Shown piece by piece: positions 33,038 to 45,822 of a stretch of 64,000 nt of DNA (its first letter is position 1; each line of letters opens with the position of its first letter). The notes under the pieces were generated by a model. That model did not search any database, had not been told where the DNA came from, and worked only from the letters and a program-made list of their open reading frames with translations. The translations under genes and the position numbers were made by a program. The DNA comes from Boesenbergia rotunda. Its lineage: Eukaryota; Streptophyta; Magnoliopsida; Zingiberales; Zingiberaceae. Location: positions 26,994 to 90,993 of the forward strand of contig JAGFNQ010008758.1 in NCBI GenBank assembly GCA_024364735.1, given 5' to 3'.

Positions 33038-35795
33038 ATCCTCCAAGTCCTGCAAACTCAATCACACACATCAAATACAACATAACACTCTAACCTTAAA
33101 CATATTCACCCACACACATCAAAACCATGATCTTCAAATCATTTAAGGGTCGATTGCCTCAACAATCTCCCGCTTTTTGATGTGTGGCAATATGTTTAAG
33201 TTTAGAGATAGATAGCAACCAACAATATCAATAGCAAAGGAAAACAATTGAATCACATAAGACATAGTAACCCTAAGAGGTAACCTCCCCCTTAATCCAT
33301 GTCTTTTCCATTTTTAATTCTACTAATGATCCAAGTTAAGTTTCCTCTTAACACTGAACAATCTTAAAAATGTAAGACATATCAAAACCTAAGAGGTAAC
33401 CTCCCCCTTAATCCATGTATTCTCTCATTTTTAATCATTCAAGGCCTAATTGAGAAAGAAAACCTTAAACTATCCATTCCAAGATAAAGTTCTGACTTAA
33501 ACCACCCATTCTCCCCCTTTGACACCATCAAAATGATTGCCTCAAGCAACCCATCCCTATGACATCAAATGAGAGAAAATTGTATATCTGAAAATTCTCA
33601 CAAAAGCTGAAACTAGGTGTGCCAGTCAACTGCCCATGGGGCAGTCGACTAATACGCAATCAGTGTCAATTTTCAGCTTTTCTATCGAATTTCAGAAACG
33701 TCCACAAAAATCAGGAAAATTCCAAAAATTGTAAAATTGTGTAGACATGTTTGAGATGATATACTCTATCAAGGAAAAATATTAGTCCATATAAAATTTC
33801 AAACATGCATGACTTTTGATAAAAACCCAAAATCTTTGAAAACCACTAAGTTTTGTAATAAGCTTACAATCTAATTTTACAATCATATAACTTTTAAAAG
33901 CATGACAAAACATATAAAGCATAAAATGGTTTCAAAAGGGTTAAAATGTCCAACTATGATCTTTGGGCAAAGTGTCCATTGATTAAACACTTGCCTTCCC
34001 CATAGTTGGTCTAGTTTTCATATTATGATACTTTTAATAATTAAACTATGTGCCACAAGCATAAGTGAACCAAATGTATCACCCTAATGGATCAAGCACC
34101 CTTTTTCAAATCTAATATCTCAAAGTTCATCCTATACTTCCATAAAACACATTTCAAGGCCTCTTCTTAAGGATGTAAACTCCGATTCGGGAAGAGGCTT
34201 GGTAAAGAAGTCGGCTAGGTTCGACTTTGATTCAACAAAGTGTAGTTCTATGTCTCCCCTTGCCACATGGTCTCTAATGAAGTGATGTTTCACTTCAATG
34301 TGTTTTGTCCTAGAGTGGTGAACCGAATTTTTGGTCAAGTTGATTGTACTTACATTATCACACAAGACTTTGACCTTGATATAATGTAACTCATAATCTT
34401 CTAAGGTGTGCATGATCCAAAGGAGTTGGAAAACACACCCACCCATTGCCACATATTCCACCTCCGTTGTTGATAGGGCAACGCACGGTTGTTTCCTACT
34501 ACTCCAACTAACTAAGGATGACCCAAGGAATTGACACCCTCCACTAGTACTCTTCCTATCTAGCTTACAACCTGCATAGTCCGAGTCGGTGTATCCAATA
34601 AGATCAACACTAGGGGTTCTAGGATACCAAAGTCCAACATTGAGGGTACCTTTGACATACCTTAGGATCCTCTTAACTACAATCAAATGGGACTCTTTGG
34701 CACACGATTGGTACCTTGCACACATTCATACCGAAAAAAATATATCGGGTCTACTAGCGGTTAGGTATAGTAGACTACCAATCATGCTCCTATATTATGT
34801 AGAGTCTACCATTTTACGTTCAAGGTCACTATCCATTTTCACATTGGTTCCTATGGGTGCAGATGCTACTTTAGCATTTTCTAAGCAAAATTTCTTTAAC
34901 ATTTCCTTAGCATATTTGGTTGAAAAACATGTGTTCCTTCATTAGTTTGCTTAACTTGAAGGCCTAAAAAGAAGGTTAACTCTCCTACAAGACTCATCTC
35001 AAATTCATCTTCCATACACTTGATGAATTCTTGTAAGAAGTCATTATTTGTTGACCCAAAAATGATATCGTCTACATAGACTTGGGCAACAAATATCTCC
35101 TTGTCCTTAGATTTTAGGAACAAAGTAGGGTCAATTATTCCTCTCCTAAATCCCGTAGACACTAGAAATGAAGAAAGCCTTTCATACCAAGCCCGGGGAG
35201 CTTGTTTCAATCCATATAAAGCTTTTCTTAATTTATAAATGTGTCTTGGATAATTAGGATCCTCAAACCCAGGGGGTTGTTCTACGTAAACCTCTTCCTT
35301 AATGATCCCATTAAGGAATACCGACTTCACATCCATTTGGTGAAGTGTGAAACCCATGTGAGCGGCATAGGCTAGTAGAATTCTAATAGATTCTAATCTG
35401 GCTACGGGGGCATAAGTCTCATCATAGTCTAATCCCTCAATTTGGTTGAACCCCCTAGCTACCAATCTAGCCTTGTTCCTAGTGATTTTGCCTTGGTCAT
35501 CTAGCTTATTCCTAAAGACCCATCTTGTGGTTACGATGGTGCAATCATTGGGCCTAGGAACTAACTCCCAAACCTCACATCTCTCAAATTGATATAGCTC
35601 TTCTTGCATGGCTAAGACCCAATCAACATCTCCAAATGCTTCATCAATAGACTTAGGTTCTAATTGAGAGATTAGAGCTATTTGACTAGTTTGATCCCTA
35701 AAATAGGATCTAGTCCTTACTCCTTGAGTGACATCACCCACTATTTGGTCAATAGGGTGATCTTGGTGATGTCTCAAGGGCCTAGAGATTGTGGG
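33038..35795 (-). mobile_element. Element D: LTR right part, spacer and pol 3' half
   Basis: The LTR resumes at 33038 after element C, ends CTCAACA at 33164 and is followed by a polypurine tract (reverse complement CAAAAAGCGGGAGAT, 33165-33179). 33180-34131 is non-coding. Pol follows and is cut at 35795 by an E-type LTR. Integrase, gag and the 5' LTR of D are missing from the window. Confidence 0.85.
34132..35777 (-). pseudogene. pol: Element D pol: RT and RNase H part
   Basis: The frame 35777-34896 reads the pol linker (HPIDQIVGDVTQGVRTRS), then RT motifs [31 protein letters not shown] and [14 protein letters not shown] up to FFLGLQVKQTNEGTH. It breaks near 34900; the remaining RT/RNase H continues in shifted frames to 34132 with [31 protein letters not shown] and [14 protein letters not shown]. 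The terminal [10 protein letters not shown] is kept. Lineage as for A, C and G, but the LTR family is distinct. Confidence 0.9.
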
Positions 35796-36258
35796 TGTTA
35801 GTGATAAGAGAGAAGTGTCCTAAGGCAATCGCCTTATGATTGTAATCATTTATTTTAATAAATGAATATTCTCTATTTGAGTATACATGTTTGTGTTTTT
35901 GATTGAGATCTTAAACTCATTTACTGAATGCCCGCAATACAATTCACAGCATGAGAGAATTTGTGATGAATTCACAACTAATGATTATCTCTACATGTGC
36001 AATTGTGAAGTATTGAAATTGTCCCTAGTCGATGAATTGATAAATACGGACACTATCAATTCTGTTGAGACTAGCATGGGTTATTCTCTAATCAGCTGAT
36101 TCTCACTGGCTGGTGACATTGAGATGTCCGGAGATAAACATGAATGCTAGTTAAGGGAACTAGTTCATTGGAGTGATTGGCTATAAAACTTCATATGGTA
36201 GTCTACATATAGATATGTCAGTGAAGTTCTTAGTGCAGCTTAAGTGCGACGTTCCTTT
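35796..36258 (+). mobile_element. Element E2: start of an E-type LTR, opposite orientation
   Basis: Starts TGTTAGTGATAAGAGAG and is collinear with the reverse complement of 5752-5285 (for example CTAATCAGCTGATTCTCAC and CATATGGTAGTCT-like segments). It is inserted in element D's pol and cut at 36258 by element G. The remainder is not in the window. Confidence 0.85.
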
Positions 36259-38979
36259 TGTTGGATCGAGAATAAAGATAGAGGGGGGGGGGGTGAATAT
36301 CGTAAAACATTTTCGGTTTGAAATAGAGAATATGTAGCGGAGAAATTAAAAACAACACAACACATGAACACCAAGATTTTACTTGGTTCGGAGTCGCGGT
36401 CGGCTCCTACTCCATGGCCCACGGTCGTTGACCGTTTACTGCGGGCAATTCTATATGCGCAAAACAGTTTACAGAAAGATGTTACAAGAGGAGTACAATA
36501 AACTTAAAAAATAGCTCTTCGTTACCGACGTCGAGTGTGGATTGTATTTTGGAGCAGGGGGACGTCGTCGGTACTTGTATCTCGAGTTGGGAGGTTTCCA
36601 GAGCAGAGCGCTGGAGTAGAAGAGCGAAATTGCGTTGGAAGAAGAGTTGTATGAAGCCTTGGGGTCGAGGGGCTTTTTATAGCCTCTCGGGGCTCCCTGA
36701 ACGTTGGGGGCGCCCCCCCCCCCCACGTGACACCCGATCCGAGCAACTCTCGGTCAGCCCTTATCCCACTCGAATAGGGCTGAGGGTTGACTGTGGGGGC
36801 GCCGGGACGCTGGGGGTGCCCTGGTTGACCCTTTCAGCGGGCTTCTCGGCTGGATGATGTTTATCCTCATCGTTAGCTTGAGCCCGGGGCGCCCTGGGCA
36901 CTGGGGGCGCCCGGGAGCACGGGGGCACCCGGGAGCACGGAGGCGCCCCGCCCAGCAAGCTTCCGAAGCGAACTCTTGCTTAACATATTTTGCATTGACC
37001 TTGGGGGCGCCCAGGACACTAGGGGCGCCCTGCTCAGCTGCTGCCTCTCTCCTTTGAGGCGTTCTGAGCTGCAGACACTCATTCCTTCGGTCCTGCATCC
37101 AGGGTTAGTCCAAAACAACATAGAGCAATCAATTATTAGTTTTATACAGCCTTAGCTATCTTGGTTCTGACTTTGGGTCTCCAAAATGGATCCCTAGGTC
37201 GAACCAACGCCTACTGTTCCCTCGACGGGGAACGCGTCCTCACCTACTCCTCTCAGGAGAGTTTACCTGATGCCAACCGGCTCCTCCGGTTGGACTTTTG
37301 ACCCAGCAGTCCTTCGCTAGGTGCCAAGCTATCCTTTGCCGGGTCTTCAGTTCCAGGCAGTCCTTCGCCTGGTGGCCAGCAGTCCTTCGCCAGGTCTTTA
37401 GTTCCAGGCAGTCCTTCGCCTGGTGCCCAGCAGTCCTTTGCCAGGTCTTTGACTCCTAGCAGCCCTTCGCTGGGTCTTAGGGTTTCAATACCTAGCAGTC
37501 CTTTGCTAGACGCCTAGCAGTCCTTCGTTAGATGCCTAGCAGTCCTTCGCTAGGACTTTAATCTACACACTCAAGTAGTATGTTAGAAAAACAAAACATC
37601 TTAACTTTTGACCCCTTTTGCCATTATCAAAATACAGGTTCGATTTAGGTGTTGTCTGCACCAACAATCTCCCCCTTTTTGATTTATGGCAACCTGGTTC
37701 AAAAAGTTATGTTAATCCTGAACAGATGATGTAAAATTTTAGTTTCCTCCCCCTGGAAGGAATCTCCCCCTAAGTTTTTCAAAAGTTCGTGGGGTTTTTG
37801 AAAAAAGTTTCTAAGTCACAAATAATGGCATTAAACACTTAGAACAGTTTTCAAAAGAAGCTTTAGAAACATATTTTCACAAAATTGGTTGTGCACTTTT
37901 GAAGATTTACACTAAAAAACATTTCAAGTCAGTAGAAAAAACATCTTCTGAATTTTTAAGTTTAAGATAAGTACCTAGTAAAATTTGCAACAGCTTAAGT
38001 TTTTGAGTACTTAGAAAAATTCTGACAGTTTGCTTAAGTTTAAGTACTTAGAAAAATTTTGACAATCCGCTTAAGTGCTTAAAAAGATTTTTGAACACAG
38101 ATTAAATTTAAGTACTTAAAAAGATTTTTGAAAACAGCTTCACTTAGTAAGATTTTGAAGAAAACCTTAGTACTTTTGAAAATAGATTAAGTACTTTTTG
38201 AAGAAAGGATAAAGTTTTGAAATTGAAAACAAAAATTTTTAAAAATTTTAACGCTTCCTTTCCTATCTCTCCCCCTTTGCCATATATCAAAAACAAAGCA
38301 ATGTAGCAAAAAAATAAATAAATTGCATAAATAAATTGCAAAAAGAATTAATGTGCTGTACTGAACCAATGCAAGATAAACGGAATCAAACCAATTTAAA
38401 TTATCTCTGTAGGGACCTGTCTAACCCAATTAGCTACTTACTAACTGTTATAAGCAGTAGTTTTCGCTAGGGTTAGTCGAGTTAAGTGTTTTGTTCAAGT
38501 TAGATTTTCTAAACTTGACACTTAACTTGATTATTGTTTAAGTTGTATTTAGTGCCCCAATTACTGCAGATGCACTGACTTAAAGCATCTTGAATTAAGG
38601 CAAAGACCTAAGCATATCAACCCTTTCTAGGTTATCAATCAAAAGTACCCTAAGGTGCTTATGAGATGCTGACTTCTAAATCTATAGGTGCATGCAGTTC
38701 TATTGTTAGGGCCTAGGCTAAGTCCATTTGCGAAAAAAACCCCAGTTTTGAAAGGGGTAGTTTTTGAAAAGAAAACTAAGTCGGAAACTGCAAAAAAAAA
38801 ATTTCAAACTAATTAACAGCTGATTTTGAAATTAAGTAAAGCAGTTTTTTTTTAAATTGTTTTAGAAACTGATTTTAAAACTCAAGTAAAGCAGTAAGAA
38901 AATCAAAAGTAGAGTTAACCTATTCTACTAAGCATAGTCCTAACTGCCTTCTTAGTGAGCTGAACTCAGACTCAGGTAG
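36259..38979 (-). mobile_element. Element G: 3' LTR, 3' non-coding region and pol end
   Basis: 3' LTR 36259-37666 has TGTTGG/CCAACA-type ends. Polypurine tract (reverse complement AAAAAGGGGGAGAT) is at 37667-37680. A non-coding region with scattered AAGTACTT units spans 37681-38919. The pol C-terminus ends [13 protein letters not shown] with its stop at 38920-38922. Interrupted at 38980 by solo LTR H, it resumes at 42983. Same family as B and C but diverged. Confidence 0.9.
37272..37552 (-). repeat. Hairpin array in LTR G
   Basis: On the plus strand, inverted repeats surround TCCTTYGC-type loops: CCAACCG/CGGTTGG, CAGGC/GCCTG (twice), CCAGC.../GCCAGG-like, and several CCTAGC/GCTAGG units. Order and stems differ from B and C while complementarity remains. 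Confidence 0.75.
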
Positions 38980-39839
38980 TGTAACGACCCGGAAAATTCT
39001 CTTAATATTTTCTTAAAATATTAAGCATGTTTAGATAATTTTCTGAGTGACCTAGAAATATTAAGGAGAACTTTGGTCTAGAAAATCCATGTTTTCTCAT
39101 TTAAATTGAGAAAACTAAGTACCAATGAGCTTTAAATGGGCTCCAAAAATGGATATTAATTAGGTAAAATTAATATAAATTAGGTAAAATTAATATAAAT
39201 ATAAAAGAATTTTATTTAAGAATATTGGCATAATTATGGGGGATTTTAGGGGGGATTTTCAGAATTTAGGGAATAAAAATAATAAAATAAATGAAATAAA
39301 AATAAAATAAAAATAAAGGTGCATGAGCCAAGGATTGAACCTTGGACCTCTTGTACAACCATGTAAGCCTTAACCAACTCACCTAGCAAGGGATTTCTAT
39401 GAGGAAATGAAGTGGATGTAAGTTAAGATTAAGAAGAAGATGAAGAGTCATAGAGAGACTCTTCATTACCTTCTTAATGGGCTATTAAAGGGGGGTTTTG
39501 GGAGTTACCTCTTCTTCCCATTACTTGCATATTCGAACCCCTTCCTCCCCTCATTCTTGCCGAGCACCAAGAAGAGGTTTTTCCCTTGGAAAAACTTCCA
39601 CCAAGGTCTCATCTCCAAGATCTAAGGGGTCTTCCAAGGATACAAGGACAAGGGTGTTCAAGGGTCCAAAGATCTTACCATTTTCTTCTCTTCCAAGGTT
39701 CGGAAAATCAAGAAACACAAGGTAAGACTCCCTCACCTGTGGTATAATAGTTCCCTCTGATTTTTTTGATTTTTAGTATGATATAGTGGTTGGTTTTCGA
39801 ATTGGATGTTGAAAGGAAAGAAAACCAAGACCCTCATGT

Positions 39840-40560
39840 TTAAGGGTTTCGGCCACCATGATTCACAGGTCTATAATTATGCTAAAAATCATGATAATGT
39901 TATTTAATGTTTCCTTATGATGTGTAGAGGTTATGTATAATTTTTGTGAATTTTTGGAGTACCCTAGGACACCCTAGGGTTTCGGCCAACATGAAAGAAA
40001 CAAAACTAAGAACCCTAAGTTTAAGGGTTTCGGCCACCATGATTTATAGGTCTATAAATATGATAAAAATCTGTATAATGCTATTTAATGTTCCCTGATA
40101 ATGTTTAGAGGTTAAGTATAATTTTTGGAAATTTTTGGAGTACCCTAAGACACCTTAAGGTTTCGGCCAACATGAAAGAAGCAAAACCAAGAACCCTAGG
40201 ATTGAGGGTTTCGGCCACCATGATTTTAAAGTCTATAATCATGCCAAAAATCTTTATAATGTTATTTAATGTTCCCTTATGATGTTTAGAGGGTAAGTAT
40301 AATTTCTGAGAATTTTTGGAGTACCCTAGGACACCCTAGGGTTTCGGCCAACATGAAAGAAACAAATCAACACCCTAGAGACCCTATGGGTTTCGGCCAC
40401 CATGGTTTAGGGTTAAAAAATGATGCTAAAAATCTTGATAATGTTGTATAATGTTCTCTTATGAGTTTTAGGAATTAAATATAATTTTTGGGAATTTTTT
40501 GGGGCACCCTAGGATACCCTAGGGTTTCGGCCAACAACAAGACCTCATGGGTGGAGTTGG
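39840..40560 (+). repeat. 181-bp tandem repeat, four copies, in solo LTR H
   Basis: GGGTTTCGGCCACCATG recurs at 39844, 40025, 40206 and 40388, each followed by a similar 100-base AT-rich stretch and then ACCCTAGGACACCCTAGGGT-like sequence and TTTCGGCCAACA. Confidence 0.9.
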
Positions 40561-41320
40561 GTCTAAAACCCCACGCATGTGTTTGATGTATTAACATGAT
40601 ATAAGAGAGATGGAGGGTGATTATGTGAATGTTTCACATAGCTTTGAGACCCTATAGGTTTCGGCCAAGTACCCTAATAGGGTGGGAAGTTAGGACTTAT
40701 TTCAACTAAGGGCCCCAATGGCCCTATGGTAAGGTATGGTTGATGTTTAAGCAATTGATTTGGGGTTTTAATGGAACTTTTCCATACCCCCATGGCCTTG
40801 AAGTTTCGGTCAAGAGCAAGTTTAGGGTTAAAGGATTAGGGTTGGGCTTAAGTAGGGAACCAAAGGGGTTCCTATGGCCTAGTATATGTGTATGAGTTAC
40901 CAAGATATATGTTTAAGTAAGATGGAAGAAGTTCTATGTTAACCAAACCTTTAGTTTGTATGTCATGAATTATAGGATAAGTCATAGATGTTTAGACATG
41001 TACCATGATTTGTGAATAATATGTAAGTATGCCATGTCTTATGAATGATGAATGATATGCCATGTTTATGAATGATATGCCATATTTATGAATGATATGC
41101 CATGTTTATGAAGGATATGCCATGTTTTATGAATAAGATGTAAGTATGCCATGTTTTATGAATGATGTTAAAGTACATGCCTTTAGGGCATAACGATGAT
41201 GTTAAGTATGATGAATGAATGATGATGAATGACAAGTATGATGAATGAATGATGATGAATGGAAAGCATGTGAAAGCATTATATTTTATTTTATGGGCTT
41301 GTACCGGACCTAAGTAAGGT

Positions 41321-41416
41321 CCACGGTTCTGGACTACCGATGATGCTGTCCACGGTTCGGGACTACCGATGATGCTATCCTTACGGTTCGGGACTACCGA
41401 TGAAGCTGTCCTTACC
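41321..41416 (+). repeat. 30-bp repeat CCACGGTTCGGGACTACCGA in solo LTR H
   Basis: Three copies of a CACGGTTC(T/G)GGACTACCGATGATGCTGTC-like unit; TCGG...CCGA makes each partly self-complementary. Confidence 0.85.
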
Positions 41417-41546
41417 CTAGTAGGTCGAGATTAGCTACCTCGTATTTACATAGGGATGCGCGTATATGATGAATGAATATGGTACAAGCCAGGGCCCAAT
41501 GAATGTTATGATATTTTAAAAGCATGTTTTTAAAGATTAAGCATCT

Positions 41547-41567
41547 ATATATATATATATATATATG
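41547..41567. repeat. (TA)n microsatellite
   Basis: About ten TA repeats inside solo LTR H. Confidence 0.9.
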
Positions 41568-41689
41568 CAATTGCCACATGCATCCATCCATGTTATGCAT
41601 TATATTTATGATAAGAATATTATGCAAAGTAAGTTTATGCAAGGTATGTTTATGCAAATGATTTTGTTTATGTTTCGTGTTAATATATG

Positions 41690-41985
41690 ATGCCATGATT
41701 TGATTGTGTTCATGCTAGTCTAGAATGCCATGATTTACTTATGTTCATGCTAGTTTAGGATGCCATGATTTATTTATGTACATGCTAGTTTAGGATGCCA
41801 TGATTTAACTAGTTTTATGTTAAGTTAGAATGCCATGATTTATTTATGTTCATGCTAGTTTAGGATGCCATGATTTAATTATATTTATGCTAAGTTAGAA
41901 TGCCATGATTTTAATTATGTCCATAATAATTCATGATGCCATGATTTAATTATGTTAAGCTGAGTTAGGACGCCATGATTTTAGT
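41690..41985 (+). repeat. Tandem repeat of GATGCCATGATTTAATTATG units
   Basis: About seven copies of a 35-38 base unit containing TGCCATGATTT and TCATGCTAGTTTAG, progressively diverged. Confidence 0.85.
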
Positions 41986-41995
41986 TAGGTTCATG

Positions 41996-42435
41996 CCATG
42001 CTAAGAATGTTTATGAGATTATGTGTATTATGTCTATGTTTACGCCAAGCACTATGCCATGCTATGAATGTTTACGATGTTTATGTCAATGCCAAGTATC
42101 GTGTCATGCCATGAATGTTCTTATGGATATGTTTATGCCATGCTAAGAATGTTTATGAGATTATGTGTATTATGTCTATGTTTACGCCAAGCACTATGCC
42201 ATGCTATGAATGTTTACGATGTTTATGTCTATGCCAAGTATCGTGTCATGCCATGAATGTTCTTATGGATATGTTTATGTCATGCTAAGAATGTTTATGA
42301 GATTATGTGTATTATGTCTATGTTTACGCCAAGCACTATGCCATGCTATGAATGTTTACGATGTTTATGTCTATGCCAAGTATCGTGTCATGCCATGAAT
42401 GTTCTTATGGATATGTTTATGCCATGCTATGAATG
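41996..42435 (+). repeat. 142-bp tandem repeat, three copies
   Basis: GCTAAGAATGTTTATGAGAT recurs with an exact 142-base spacing (42000, 42142, 42284). The copies are nearly identical, so this array is younger than the others in H. Confidence 0.92.
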
Positions 42436-42982
42436 TGATGAAGTTATGCTTATGTCATGACGAAGGTGTGCTAAGTGATGAAAAGGCTTATGTTCTAAGT
42501 AAAGCACTAAGTATGCTAATGTCTTATATGCTCATGATTGAATGATGAATGATTTTAGTGAGTAGGAAAGAGTCTTACTAAGCCTGTGTGCTTACAGTCT
42601 TGTTTTCTTATACCGCAGATCATGCCAAGGGACAGTAAGGAAGCAGCAGGAGGACATCAAAGAATGTGTGTGATAGTGACTTGGCCAAGGAGCGATATGG
42701 TTGCTCGTTTTATGATAGAACTTTACCTTTATTATTATGTGCTTGAGTATGACTCTATGACATGATGCTAAGTATGACATGATGCTACGAATGACATGAT
42801 GCCAAGTATGATATGATGCTAAGTATAAAGTTACTATGCTAAGTTCCTATGTTATAATGCTAGAAATGGTAGTAAGTGCATGTAGGAGTAAGTTAAAGGT
42901 TTCCGCTGCATTATGATGTCTACATGCCCTAGGTATGTTAACGTAACGCCACTTTAAAAAAAAAAGTGGGCGTTACAGGTAG

Positions 42983-45706
42983 GGGTTTGGTAAATATGTC
43001 AGCTAAGTTAGATTTAGAGTCTACATGCTTAAGGACTATCTCACCCCTGGCTACGTGACCTCTTACAAAGTGGTGTTTAACTTCTATATGTTTAGTTCTG
43101 GAGTATTGGATTGGATTTTTTGTTAGATTAATTGAGCTTATATTATTAATGAAGACTTGGGTTTGATTGTAATCAAGCTGGAAGTCTTTAAGAGTGTGCA
43201 TCATCCATAAGAGTTGTGCTACACACTCTCCTAAAGCAACATACTCAGCTTCAGTTGTGGACAAAGTTACACAGTGTTGCTTTCTGCTACACCAACTTAC
43301 TAGACTGTTTCCTAAGAGTTGGCAGCTTCCGCTTGTACTTTTTCTATCTAGCTTACAACCAGCATAGTCAGAGTCTGAATATCCTGATAGTTTAAAAGTT
43401 GAGGTCCTAGGATACCAAATCCCTACATTTAGGGTGCCCTTAATGTATCTTAATATTCTTTTTAGGGCCGCTAAGTGCATTTCCTTAGCACAGGTTTGGT
43501 ATCTAGCACACATTCCTACCGAGAAAAGGATATCAAGTCTGCTGGCTGTAAGGTATAGTAGGCTTCCAATCATACTCCTATAAAGTTTAAGGTCTACTGG
43601 TTTTCCATCAGGGTCACTATCTATTTTTATATTAGTGGCCATAAGAGTACTTATGCTTTTAGAGTTATCCATTTTAAATTTCTTTATTACTTCTTTAGCA
43701 TATTTGGATTGATGGACATAGTTACCATCCCTAGTTTATTTAATTTGTAACCCTAGGAAAAAGTTGAGCTCACCAACTAAGCTCATTTCAAATTCATTTT
43801 CCATTATTTTAACGAATTCTTTTAAAAAATTTGAGTTGGTGGACCCAAAGATTATGTCATCGACGTAGATTTGGGCAATAAAGATTTCTTTTTCTAAAGT
43901 TTTAATGAATAGGGTTGAATCGATTTGTCCTTGTTTAAATTCTTTAGAAATTAGGTAAGTTGATAAGCATTAATACCAGGCCCTAGGTGCTTGTTTTAGT
44001 CCATAAAGTGCTTTGGTAAGTTTGTAAACATGGTCAGGTCTTTCTAAGTTCTCAAAACCAGGGGGTTGTCCTACATAGACTTCTTCCTTAATGAATCCAT
44101 TTAGAAAGGCTGACTTTATATCCATTTGATATAGTTTAAATCCTTTATGGGATGCAAAAGCTAATAACATCCTAATGGACTCAAGTCTAGCTACTGGGGC
44201 ATATGTTTCGTCATAATCTAACCCTTCTACTTGGCTGAATCCTTTTGCTACTATGCGGGCTTTATTTCTGACTATCTCTCCTTGATCATTTAACTTATTC
44301 CTAAAAAACCACTTAGTGTCAATGACGGATTTGCCATCAGGTCTAGGTACTAGTTCCCAGACTTGGTTCCTCTCAAATTGGGCTAACTCTTCTTGCATAG
44401 CTATGATCCAATCAGGATCAGGTAAGACTTCCTCTACAGTCATAGGTTCTATTTTTGAAATCATTGCTATCTAACTAAGGTTTCTGTAGGAAGACCTAGT
44501 TCTGACTCCTAGAGTTGGATCACCCATAATTTGATCGGTTGGGTGACTGAGTCTGGATTTCTTGGTTTTTCTAGAACTTGGTTCAACCTCAGGTCCGGCT
44601 GGTCGGTTTGGTTCACTATTTGATTCGACTATTTGAGTTGGTTCAATTATTGGTTCAATAGTTGGTTCAATTGACTCATTAGTTGGTTCAATAGTTAGTT
44701 CGTTTGTTGGTTCAACTAAAGATTCAACAGTTTGTTCATTATCTTCTTGATCAGTATTTGATGAAGTTTGATTTGGATTATCAGGTTTTGAGTTAATTTC
44801 TTCATCAAATATTAAATTGGTTGTTTCTTTGATTTTCTTAGTTCGTTTGTTGTAAACTCTATAGGCTCTACTTGTGGTTGAATATCCTAGGAAGATGCCT
44901 GGGGTTGACTTAGACTAGAATTTTCCTAGATAGTCTTTGGTGTTTAGGATATGAACTTTGCATCCAAAGACTCTTAGGTAGTGTAGATTTGGAAGTCTAT
45001 GATAGTATAATTCATAGGGTGTTTTGTTGTGTCGCTTGTTAATCAAGACCCTATTTTGAATCTAGCAAGCCGTACTAACTGCTTCTGCTCAATATTGGTT
45101 GACTAGGTTGAATTCGTTGAGCATAGCCCTAGCGGCTTCCTGTAGGGTTCTATTTCTCCTTTCGACTATCCCATTTTGCTGGGGGGTTCTAGGACAGGAA
45201 AATTCATGTATGTACCGATTTACCTTACAGAATTCCTCGAATCGTTGATTTTCAAACTCTCTCCTGTGGTCACTCCTAAGTCTTTTAATTTTAGTATCAT
45301 TTTGATTTCCAATTAACTTACAAAATTCATTAAATAGGTTTAGGGTTTCATCTTTGGTTTTTAGAAACCTAACCCAGGTAAACCTGGAGTAATCATCAAC
45401 TATTACTAAGCAGTACCGGTTTTCGCTTAGTGACTTGGCTCCATGTGAATGAAATAGGTCAAGGTGCAGGAGCTCAAGTGTGGTTTGAGTTTGATCAGAT
45501 TGGATTAGTTTGTGACTAGACCTGGTTTGTTTACCTTGATTACATGATTCACATATTAAGTTTTCATGATTTTTTATTTTAGGGATACCTTTAATTAGAC
45601 CGAGTTGGGTGGCTTTTGAAATAATTCTCAAATTAGTGTGACCTAATCTCCTATGGCAGAGGTTTGATTGTTCTAACTGAGTTAACATACATTTAGGTAT
45701 TAGGGC
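42983..45706 (-). pseudogene. pol: Element G pol: integrase, RT, RNase H (broken)
   Basis: Continues element G beyond solo LTR H. On the minus strand: WHRRLGHTNLR-like GAG-pre-integrase with R-to-C change (SNLCHRRLGH) and integrase with HLDLF, RSDHRREF (the conserved GGEF Gly pair is altered) and NGIVERRNRTLQE. A linker with several stops follows, then RT (44464-43970: RNKARIVAKGFSQVEG, YQMDIKSAFLNG), a YVDD segment near 43860 and RNase H (43672-42983: [34 protein letters not shown]). Pol is cut at 45706 by element F, so protease and gag are missing. Confidence 0.9.
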
Positions 45707-45822
45707 TGTTGTTGCAGTCTGGCCCTGATTGTTGTTTTAGTGTTGACACCGATTTTAGTTTAGGTGGATGAGTATTGATTATGATTAAGTCCTGATCGGG
45801 GATCAGGCATGGTATGGAAAAT

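Larger units (their letters stand above)
38980..42977 (+). mobile_element. Element H: 4-kb solo LTR, Ty3/gypsy (Tekay/Del)-like
   Basis: A 3998-bp sequence begins TGTAACGACCCGG and ends GGGCGTTACA, with a perfect GGTAG duplication at 38975-38979 and 42978-42982. Its removal rejoins the element G pol frame. It has no gag or pol. The terminal TGTAACGACCC and multi-kb length resemble LTRs of the Tekay/Del chromoviruses, so a solo LTR left by LTR-LTR recombination is the best reading. It is filled with four different tandem arrays. Small frames inside it are not credible genes. Confidence 0.8.

Noticed and set aside
41412..42460. Short open frames in the tandem arrays of solo LTR H
   Set aside because: They are translations of the 142-bp and 36-bp repeats, with Met/Tyr/Cys-rich repeating peptides and no homology.
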